Below are positions 1-5,287 of a DNA stretch of 6,087 nt, piece by piece (the stretch's first letter is position 1; every line of letters begins with the position of its first letter). Location of the stretch: assembly GCA_027443745.1 (NCBI GenBank), contig DAIAZB010000090.1, forward strand, positions 1-6,087. Direction: 5' to 3'. Made by a program: the position numbers and the translations under genes. The notes under the pieces are model-generated. The model saw nothing but the letters and a program-made list of their open reading frames with translations, was not told the origin of the DNA and ran no database searches. The stretch is from Thiomonas sp. GTDB taxonomy: Bacteria; Pseudomonadota; Gammaproteobacteria; Burkholderiales; Burkholderiaceae.

Positions 1-725
1 CCTGGCAGGCCAATCCACATGTCAAGCAAAGCCACACCCATCTCCAGCATGGCGATGGGGCATGACAACGCGCCGCCGATCAGCACCATCCAGGCGAAAT
101 CGGGGTTCTGCTTGGTGAGGAACCAACCGGAAAAGTCCAGCAGCATGGCCAGGAAGGGCGTGACCACGGAAATGGCCTTGATCTGGTCGTTCACACGCGT
201 CTGCAGGAAGAGCCAGCCGGCAATCCAGAAAATCACGCCCAGCATGGTGAGGTGCACCATGCCGCCCATGAACATGCTGCTGTACGACATGCCGGTGTTG
301 ATCTTGGCGACGTTTTTCACGTCCTCATACGTGGCCAGTGGGGGATTGTGCAACTGCTTGCTCATGGCCACGCTGTGGCACATCAGACAGCTTTTGAGCA
401 GGGGTTGGACGGTGGTGTCGTATTGCGCCTTGGTTTCGCCGCCGACGATCCAGTCGTCGATGGTTTTCTTGAAGGCCGGGCGTTGCGCCTCGGGGATGCC
501 GGCGTTGGCCATCATCGTCGGCAGCACGGTCTGAAGCGTGGTGGAGCTGCGGTCGCCGTAGTAGGAGATCTGAATGTCCTTCAGGGTCACGCCGCTCTTG
601 CCGTCGAGCCCGGTGTGGGTGACGTAGAGGTAGGCCTCGGCAGCCAGCAGGCCGATGCAAACCAAAAAAATAAAGCCGGTGTGCAGCAGCTTTTCGGGCA
701 GATTCAGATTGTGGAGTGAGCGCAT
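1..725 (-). CDS. Membrane-anchored mono-haem c-type cytochrome-like protein (partial, C-terminus beyond the left edge)
   Basis: The open frame runs from an ATG at 723-725 to the left edge without a stop, giving 241 visible residues. Seen: a basic/polar N-terminus, one hydrophobic segment (about 15-36), a hydrophilic stretch (about 37-150) with one haem c site CLMCH at 113-117, then three hydrophobic segments (about 152-175, 185-205, 209-240). The loop after the second segment carries R and K (residues 177-183). The positive-inside rule then puts the N-terminus in the cytoplasm and the haem region in the periplasm, as cytochrome c maturation requires. No strong Shine-Dalgarno precedes the ATG, but no in-frame ATG or GTG lies just upstream and the protein N-terminus looks natural. 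The gene follows cydB on the same strand after 188 bp, so it may be read with cydAB or from its own promoter. I do not recognise the family. Haem c binding and membrane location are well supported; electron partner and role are unknown. Confidence 0.85.
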   Translation of the reverse strand, partial: MRSLHNLNLPEKLLHTGFIFLVCIGLLAAEAYLYVTHTGLDGKSGVTLKDIQISYYGDRSSTTLQTVLPTMMANAGIPEAQRPAFKKTIDDWIVGGETKAQYDTTVQPLLKSCLMCHSVAMSKQLHNPPLATYEDVKNVAKINTGMSYSSMFMGGMVHLTMLGVIFWIAGWLFLQTRVNDQIKAISVVTPFLAMLLDFSGWFLTKQNPDFAWMVLIGGALSCPIAMLEMGVALLDMWIGLP

Positions 726-799
726 GATGGGGGTTGCGGGCGGTGTGTGAACGCGGATGGCACTGCAACAGAACTTAACGAAACTCAAAATTTTCGATT

Positions 800-836
800 A
801 TTTCATATCCTACCCGGTAAAAACCCTAGGTGGCAA
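800..836 (-). promoter_or_regulatory. Candidate sigma70-type promoter for the c-haem membrane protein gene
   Basis: Read on the minus strand, TTGCCA (831-836; 5 of 6 to the -35 consensus) is followed after 18 bases by TAGGAT (807-812; 4 of 6 to the -10 consensus). It sits at the edge of the most AT-rich patch of the window (about 772-826). It would start RNA near 800 and leave a leader of about 75 bases before the ATG at 725. The match is moderate and the spacing is one base over the optimum, so this is a candidate only. If real, the gene could be expressed apart from cydAB. Confidence 0.35.
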
Positions 837-913
837 TGCCAGGCATCACTTGCGGGTATCCGGATATTTCGGCCATGGCTCGCTGCAACGTCGCCGGGGC
901 TGCGCCGCCGCTC

Positions 914-1939
914 TCAATGCGCGTGCCCCCTCGGCTCGGCATCATCGGCAATGAACTCGGCTTCATCATGCACGAGGATCTTGCCGCGAAACACCAAGTA
1001 CTGATACGCGTTGTAGCCAATCATCACCGGCAGCAGCATGCCAATGCCGATGAGCATGAACAGCAATGTGGGCGCGCTGGAGGCCGCCTGCAGGATCGTG
1101 ATGCGCCCGGGAATCATGGCTGGGTAGATGCTGAGCGCCAGCCCGCCGAACGACACGAGAAACAGCAGCACCGAGGCGCGGAACGGACCGCGGATGCCAC
1201 CGCGCCGCGCCGAGCGCAGGATGTAGAGGAAGGCCAGGAGTGCTGCAGCGCCCAGAACCACAAACACCGGCATGCGCCGCGGGTCGAACCATGCGCTGCG
1301 GACCTCGATGCTGGCAAATGGCGTGGCCAGCGTGAGGATGGCGGCCATGACCACCGTGGTCCAGATGGCCAGTCGCGCATGGTGCCGCGACGCTTGCTCC
1401 AGGCCGCCGCTGGTCTTCATCACGAGATAGGTGGCGCCCATGAGGGCATAACCCGAGGCCACGCCCAGGGCGGCAACCGCGGAGAATGCCAGGCCGATCC
1501 AGCCGGTGCTGAACCCCGAAATGAGCTGACCGAGAATGGCGCCCTGCGCCAGGGCGGCGATGAGGCTGCCGCTGCCGAAAGCCCAGTCCCAGCCGCGTTT
1601 GCTGCGCGCGGCGTGGCGGAACTCGAACGACGCGCCACGCAGGATGAGGCCGCCGATCATGACCATCACCGGGCCATACATCGCACTCAGCACCGTGGCG
1701 TAGACCGCCGGGAACGCACCGAACAGCGCTCCGCCCAGCACCACCAGCCAGGTTTCGTTGGCATCCCACACATGGCCGATGGACTCGAACATCGCGCTGC
1801 GGTGGTTTTCGCGCCGGGTGACGAGCGAGAGGATGCCAATGCCCAGATCGAAGCCGTCGGTGATGACGTAGAACGCCAGGATCAGGCCCAGCAAGAAGAA
1901 CCAGGTGTTGGCGAGGAGGGGTTGCAGGCTGCTGTCCAT
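914..1939 (-). CDS. cydB: Cytochrome bd-type quinol oxidase subunit II (CydB/CioB)
   Basis: 341 residues. This is the second membrane subunit of the bd-type quinol oxidase; it packs against CydA and stabilises the haem-bearing core in the cytoplasmic membrane. Seen: family signatures TDGFDLG (27-33), WDANETW (58-64) followed by LGGALFGAFPAVYA, and LRGASFEFR (100-108), with eight or nine hydrophobic segments. The acidic residues D31 and D59 match positions conserved in E. coli CydB. The length is close to CIO-type subunits and shorter than the 379 residues of E. coli CydB. The start at 1937-1939 (MDSSLQPLLANTWFFLLG) is chosen because it matches the usual family N-terminus. The frame is also open upstream to a TTG at 2029, but those 30 residues look non-native. 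The best Shine-Dalgarno is GGTGA, 11 bases before the ATG and inside a hairpin-prone stretch. The gene follows cydA after 93 bp and ends in TGA at 914-916. Confidence 0.95.
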   Translation of the reverse strand: MDSSLQPLLANTWFFLLGLILAFYVITDGFDLGIGILSLVTRRENHRSAMFESIGHVWDANETWLVVLGGALFGAFPAVYATVLSAMYGPVMVMIGGLILRGASFEFRHAARSKRGWDWAFGSGSLIAALAQGAILGQLISGFSTGWIGLAFSAVAALGVASGYALMGATYLVMKTSGGLEQASRHHARLAIWTTVVMAAILTLATPFASIEVRSAWFDPRRMPVFVVLGAAALLAFLYILRSARRGGIRGPFRASVLLFLVSFGGLALSIYPAMIPGRITILQAASSAPTLLFMLIGIGMLLPVMIGYNAYQYLVFRGKILVHDEAEFIADDAEPRGHAH

Positions 1940-1970
1940 CGGGGTTCCCGTCACCCCGGTTCGTCCGGGG
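1940..1970 (-). promoter_or_regulatory. Two overlapping, mutually exclusive hairpins at the cydB ribosome binding site
   Basis: In the 93-bp cydA-cydB gap the transcript can form a perfect 6-bp hairpin from 1965-1970 and 1954-1959 (CCCCGG with CCGGGG, 5-base loop). Alternatively it can form a perfect 6-bp hairpin from 1953-1958 and 1940-1945 (CGGGGT with ACCCCG, 7-base loop). The second directly abuts the ATG at 1939. Both use bases 1954-1958, so only one can form at a time, and that shared arm overlaps the likely Shine-Dalgarno (GGTGA, 1951-1955). The pairing is seen in the sequence; a role in setting the CydA:CydB ratio is inference, and GC-rich DNA makes short hairpins by chance. Confidence 0.4.
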
Positions 1971-2032
1971 GCGTTGTGTTGGTATCGCGCCACCCAGGCC
2001 ACGGGGGCTGTCATCGGCGCTGCTGGCAAGAC

Positions 2033-3430
2033 TCAATGTCCGTAGACCCCGTCCTTCACGTCCAGCACCCGGCGCGGGGCGGCAGGTGGCTCCAGCGTGA
2101 TGTCGGGCCCGGCACGCCACCAGCGGCGGGCGAAAACGGCAAAGCTGCAGAGCAGGAGCACATAGAAGCCAGCGAACATCGCCATGCTGGCGCTGAGCGT
2201 GACCGGTGATAGCGCCGACGCCGCCTGATCGGTGCGCAGCAGTCCGTAGATGATCCACGGCTGGCGCCCGACCTCGCGCACCGTCCAGCCCATTTCCACC
2301 GCCACATAGGGCAGCGGGATGCTCAGCACCCAGGCCCACAGCAGCTTGCGGTTCGCCAGCAGCGCGTCGGCCTTGCCGCGCGTCTTGCGCCAGATCCATG
2401 CCGTCCAGAAGGCCAGGGCAACGAACCAGAAACCGATCCCGGCCATGATGCGAAAGGCGTAGAACAGCAGCGGGATCATGGGCGGCTGGTCGGCGCGTGC
2501 AATGTCGCGCAAGCCGATGACCCGGCCGGTGGTGGTGTGCGTAGCCAGCACGCTCAGCATGTCGGGCAGTTCCAGCGCCCAGTCGTTCTTCTGCGCCGCC
2601 TGATTCGGCCACGCCAGCAAGGCCCAAGGAGCGCCCTCGCCAGGCTTGTTGGTGACCCAGTGGCCCTCGATGGCGGCGCCCTTGGCGGGCTGGTCCTGGA
2701 ACACCGCGCTGCCGCTGGAGTCGCCGATCCACACCTGCAGCGGCGCGATCACCACCAGCGCCAGCAACGCGATCTTGAAGGACTTGAGGAAGAACTCGGA
2801 ATGGCGCTTGTTCAGCAGGTAAGACGCCGAAATGCCGGCGATGACGAAGGCCCCAGTTTCCAGCGCCGCCACATACATGTGGGACACGCCCCAGATCATG
2901 TCGGGGTTGAAGATGGCGGCCAGGTAGTCGGTCACGACCAGCTTGCCGTTTTGCAAGGTCACCCCGGCGGGGGTTTGCATCCAGGAATTGGCCACCATGA
3001 TCCACAGGGCCGAGAGCGAGGCGCCGAACGCCACCATGGCCGTCGCAAACAAGTGTGCGCCACGACTGACCCTGCCCCAGCCGAACAGCATGATGCCGAT
3101 GAAGCCGGCCTCCAGCATGAAGGCCATGGCGCCCTCGAAGCCGAGGATGTTGCCAAAGAACTCGCCGGCGAAGTTGGAGAACCCGGCCCAGTTGGTGCCG
3201 AACTCCATTTCCAGCGGAATACCGGAGACGACCCCGACCGCGAAATTCAGCACCAGCAGCTTGGCCCAGAAGCGTGCATGGCGGTAATACGCGACATCCC
3301 TGGTCTTGAGCCACAGCGCCTCGACGACCACCAGGAAAGTGGCCAGGCTGATGGTGAGGATGGGCCAGACGATGTGGAACAACGCCGTCATCGCGAACTG
3401 GGCGCGAGAAAGATCGATCGCGGATTGCAT
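2033..3430 (-). CDS. cydA: Cytochrome bd-type quinol oxidase subunit I, short Q-loop (CydA/CioA)
   Basis: 465 residues. This is the catalytic subunit of the bd-type terminal oxidase: it oxidises ubiquinol at the periplasmic face and reduces O2 to water at a di-haem site. Residues aligned by eye with E. coli CydA: H19 (haem b595 or d ligand region), E99 and E107 (proton path), H184 and M329 (haem b558 ligands, E. coli H186 and M393), K250 and E255 (quinol site, E. coli K252 and E257), R327 in FRIM, and E386 in GWTVREVGRQPW (381-392). The protein is about 57 residues shorter than E. coli CydA (522), and the loss falls in the C-terminal part of the periplasmic Q-loop between E255 and FRIM. This is the short-loop form shared with cyanide-insensitive oxidases. 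The start at 3428-3430 is chosen because H19 then falls at the family position and GAGG lies 10 bases upstream. The frame is open further upstream (to 3661), but that part is not family-like. It is first of the cydAB pair and diverges from the ClC gene. Confidence 0.96.
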   Translation of the reverse strand: MQSAIDLSRAQFAMTALFHIVWPILTISLATFLVVVEALWLKTRDVAYYRHARFWAKLLVLNFAVGVVSGIPLEMEFGTNWAGFSNFAGEFFGNILGFEGAMAFMLEAGFIGIMLFGWGRVSRGAHLFATAMVAFGASLSALWIMVANSWMQTPAGVTLQNGKLVVTDYLAAIFNPDMIWGVSHMYVAALETGAFVIAGISASYLLNKRHSEFFLKSFKIALLALVVIAPLQVWIGDSSGSAVFQDQPAKGAAIEGHWVTNKPGEGAPWALLAWPNQAAQKNDWALELPDMLSVLATHTTTGRVIGLRDIARADQPPMIPLLFYAFRIMAGIGFWFVALAFWTAWIWRKTRGKADALLANRKLLWAWVLSIPLPYVAVEMGWTVREVGRQPWIIYGLLRTDQAASALSPVTLSASMAMFAGFYVLLLCSFAVFARRWWRAGPDITLEPPAAPRRVLDVKDGVYGH

Positions 3431-3707
3431 GCTGATGGTGCCTCGAACAGGACGCTGACCCAGCCACGCAAGCCAGCTTTGTCTTGATCGGCCGCGTGGC
3501 ACCCTGGTGTTTACCCTTAATGCATCGTAGTGCTGCCCCTCCTGCCGGCCCGGGTCCTCGCCGTGTATCCATGACGGGCATAGGCCGATGTCGCCGACAG
3601 CAAGCTGGTCGTTGCACGACAAGCACCCCTGCTTGCATGCGGGCGGCCCCACGCCCAGCAACGCGTCCGGCTCCTACTATGATGATTACCGACCTCCAAG
3701 TCTGACC
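3431..3707. promoter_or_regulatory. Divergent cydA / ClC intergenic control region
   Basis: This 277-bp spacer must hold the promoters for both transcription units. For cydA a Shine-Dalgarno GAGG (complement of 3441-3444) is clear, but I find no convincing -35/-10 pair on the minus strand. For the ClC gene a TATGAT at 3678-3683 (5 of 6 to the -10 consensus) would start RNA near 3690 with a leader of about 18 bases, but no good -35 precedes it, which would fit an activator-dependent promoter. Small open frames cross the spacer on both strands; none looks like a protein. I searched for a full FNR/ANR box (TTGAT-N4-ATCAA) and found only an isolated half-site TTGAT at 3484-3488 on the plus strand. 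Confidence 0.6.
3604..3635. repeat. Overlapping palindromes in the divergent spacer (candidate operator)
   Basis: GCTGGTCGT (3604-3612) and ACGACAAGC (3616-3624) form an inverted repeat with 9-base arms, one mismatch and a 3-base centre. Overlapping it, CAAGCA (3620-3625) and TGCTTG (3630-3635) form a perfect inverted repeat around CCCC. CAAGC also occurs at 3601-3605, 19 bp before the copy at 3620-3624. The cluster lies 174 bp or more upstream of the cydA start and 73 bp upstream of the ClC start. It could bind a dimeric regulator of either gene; I cannot name the protein. Confidence 0.4.
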
Positions 3708-5120
3708 ATGACCCCGGCCCCCATCGCACCGACCGCCAGCGCTGCGCGCGCGCGGGCGCTGGCCAGGCTGGTCAGAAGTCGCGGCCGCAGGCTTTTCCTG
3801 CAATACGGCCTGCCTTGGGGTGCCGCCTTGCTGGTGGGCTTGGTGGCGGTGCTGTACGCGCAGTGGAGCACCGATGCCTACAACATATTCATCGGCTGGA
3901 TTGCCGGGCGTGCCTGGCTCGCCTTCCTCATCACTCCGGCCTTCACCATGCTGGCGGTGTTCCTCACGCGGCGCTACTTTCAGGGCAGCGAGGGCAGCGG
4001 CATACCGCAAGTCATTGCGGCGCTGCATGCGCCGCGCGACGTAACCCTGATGGGCCGTTTGTTCGGTCTGCGCATCATCGTCGGCAAGCTCTGCGTGTCG
4101 CTGCTCGGATTTTTCGGCGGCATGACCATCGGCCGCGAAGGGCCCACGGTGCATCTGGGCGCCGCCATCATGGCCGAGACACGGCGCTTCTATCCCCACG
4201 CCGGCCCCAAGCTGGAGCGCCAGTTGCTGCTGGCTGGCGCTGCGGCAGGTTTGTCCGGGGCGTTCAACACGCCGCTGGCCGGCATCATTTTCGCCATTGA
4301 GGAGTTGGCGCGCGATTTCGAGAACCGCACCAACGGCACCATGATCACCGCCGTGGTGTTCTCCGGCCTCACCTCGCTGGCGCTGGCGGGCAACTACCTG
4401 TACTTCGGCCAGATGAGCGTGCCGCAAAATTTCGGCATCGGTTTCGTCCTTCCGGTGCTGGCCACGGCCCTGCTCTGCGGCCTGCTGGGCGCGGCCTTCA
4501 ACTGGGCGCTGCTGCATTGGGAAGTCTGGATGCCCAGGCCGCTGCAGCTCTGGCGTGCGAACAAGCCCATGGCCTACGCGCTGGTCATCGGCCTGACGAT
4601 CGCCGCCCTGGGCGTGGCCACCGGGGGCGAGACCTGGGGCAGCGGCTACGACCAGGCGCGGCATCTGCTGGAGGGCACGGCGCCGCTGAGTCAGGGCTAC
4701 GCCATCACCAAATGGGCGGCCATGATCATCAGCTACATGGCCGGCATCCCCGGCGGCCTGTTCTCGCCCTCGCTGTCCATCGGCGCCGGGCTGGCGCAAT
4801 GGGTGCATGCCGCCTTCGCCTGGGCGCCCATGCCGGCGCTCATCGCGCTGTGCATGACGGGGTATCTCGCGGCCGTGACCCAGTCGCCACTCACCTCCTT
4901 CGTCATCGTCATGGAAATGACCAATGGCGGCGGCCTGGTGATTCCGATGATGGCCACCGCACTTCTGGCCACGCGGGTGTCGGCCCTGTTCACGCCGCCG
5001 CTGTACGAGGCGCTGGCGCAGAAGAACTACTACCCGAAACCGGCCGCGGCGGCGCCCGGGCCAGACGCGTCCGGCGCACCCGCACCAAGCGCAGGTGCCG
5101 CGAATCAACCCGACCCCTGA
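3708..5120 (+). CDS. ClC-family H+/Cl- exchange transporter
   Basis: 470 residues, an integral cytoplasmic-membrane protein moving chloride, probably in exchange for protons. Seen in order: GSGIP (96-100, chloride-binding serine S97), GREGP (142-146, gating glutamate E144, E. coli E148), AIEEL (196-200, E199 at the internal proton glutamate, E. coli E203), GIPGGLFSP (346-354), and Y433 in PLYEAL (E. coli Y445). Having both glutamates points to an exchanger rather than a passive channel. No C-terminal CBS domains; the protein ends in an Ala/Pro-rich tail (about 445-470). The N-terminal 35 residues are Ala/Arg-rich and cytoplasmic. The ATG at 3708 is chosen because the upstream in-frame extension to 3588 is not family-like; no strong Shine-Dalgarno is visible, so the start is less sure than the rest. 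It diverges from cydA and is followed on the same strand by an MFS gene after 167 bp. ClC exchangers in E. coli support extreme acid resistance; the role here is not shown. Confidence 0.95.
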   Translation: MTPAPIAPTASAARARALARLVRSRGRRLFLQYGLPWGAALLVGLVAVLYAQWSTDAYNIFIGWIAGRAWLAFLITPAFTMLAVFLTRRYFQGSEGSGIPQVIAALHAPRDVTLMGRLFGLRIIVGKLCVSLLGFFGGMTIGREGPTVHLGAAIMAETRRFYPHAGPKLERQLLLAGAAAGLSGAFNTPLAGIIFAIEELARDFENRTNGTMITAVVFSGLTSLALAGNYLYFGQMSVPQNFGIGFVLPVLATALLCGLLGAAFNWALLHWEVWMPRPLQLWRANKPMAYALVIGLTIAALGVATGGETWGSGYDQARHLLEGTAPLSQGYAITKWAAMIISYMAGIPGGLFSPSLSIGAGLAQWVHAAFAWAPMPALIALCMTGYLAAVTQSPLTSFVIVMEMTNGGGLVIPMMATALLATRVSALFTPPLYEALAQKNYYPKPAAAAPGPDASGAPAPSAGAANQPDP

Positions 5121-5139
5121 TCCACGCGCCGCGTCGCCC

Positions 5140-5166
5140 GCGGCAGACAAATTCGCAGCCTGCCGC
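5140..5166 (+). other. Hairpin after the ClC stop codon
   Basis: GCGGCAG (5140-5146) and CTGCCGC (5160-5166) are perfect 7-bp inverted arms around a 13-base loop, starting 20 bases after the ClC stop. No T-run follows, so it is not a classical intrinsic terminator. It may be a 3'-end stabiliser, a Rho-dependent end, or chance pairing in GC-rich DNA. I see no clear promoter in the rest of the spacer (5121-5287), so whether ClC and the MFS gene share a transcript is open. Confidence 0.3.
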
Positions 5167-5276
5167 TACGCTTGCCGGCACGACAACACACTCCCCCCGG
5201 AAACGACGGACCGCTCCCAAGCGCCCGACCCTGCCCAGAGACGGGGCGGCGCCGTTGCCGCGAGGAGGCACACAGC

Positions 5277-5282
5277 AGGAGA
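5277..5282 (+). promoter_or_regulatory. Ribosome binding site of the MFS gene
   Basis: AGGAGA lies 5 bases before the ATG at 5288-5290. It is the strongest Shine-Dalgarno in the window and it settles the start of the MFS gene. A second AGGAGG lies at 5263-5268, too far upstream for this ATG. Confidence 0.75.
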
Positions 5283-5287
5283 CAACC

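Noticed and set aside
813..831. A possible intrinsic terminator after cydB around the T-run in the minus-strand sequence near 820-826.
   Set aside because: The flanking arms pair over only about four bases and the T-run lies inside the loop, so it does not have terminator geometry.
830..2209. A 459-codon plus-strand frame opposite cydB.
   Set aside because: It lies antisense to a clear CydB, has low-complexity Arg/Glu/Ala/His composition, and shows no family signature or good ribosome binding site.
2537..3487. A 316-codon plus-strand frame opposite cydA.
   Set aside because: It is antisense to conserved CydA residues and its composition (Arg, Gly, His, Gln, Asp) is that of a shadow frame.
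3588..3707. A 40-residue N-terminal extension of the ClC protein from an ATG at 3588.
   Set aside because: The extension has no resemblance to ClC N-termini, covers the candidate -10 element and palindromes, and has no convincing ribosome binding site.
966..5150. A 1394-codon open frame on the minus strand spanning cydB, cydA, the divergent spacer and the antisense of the ClC gene.
   Set aside because: It overlaps three well-recognised genes in other frames, and its product is an Arg/Gly/His/Gln-rich string without domains. This is the usual shadow of strong G/C third-position bias.
5177..5187. GCACGACAA near 5179-5186 repeating the arm of the palindrome at 3614-3622.
   Set aside because: A 9-base match is expected by chance many times in 6 kb, and the second copy lacks the inverted partner.
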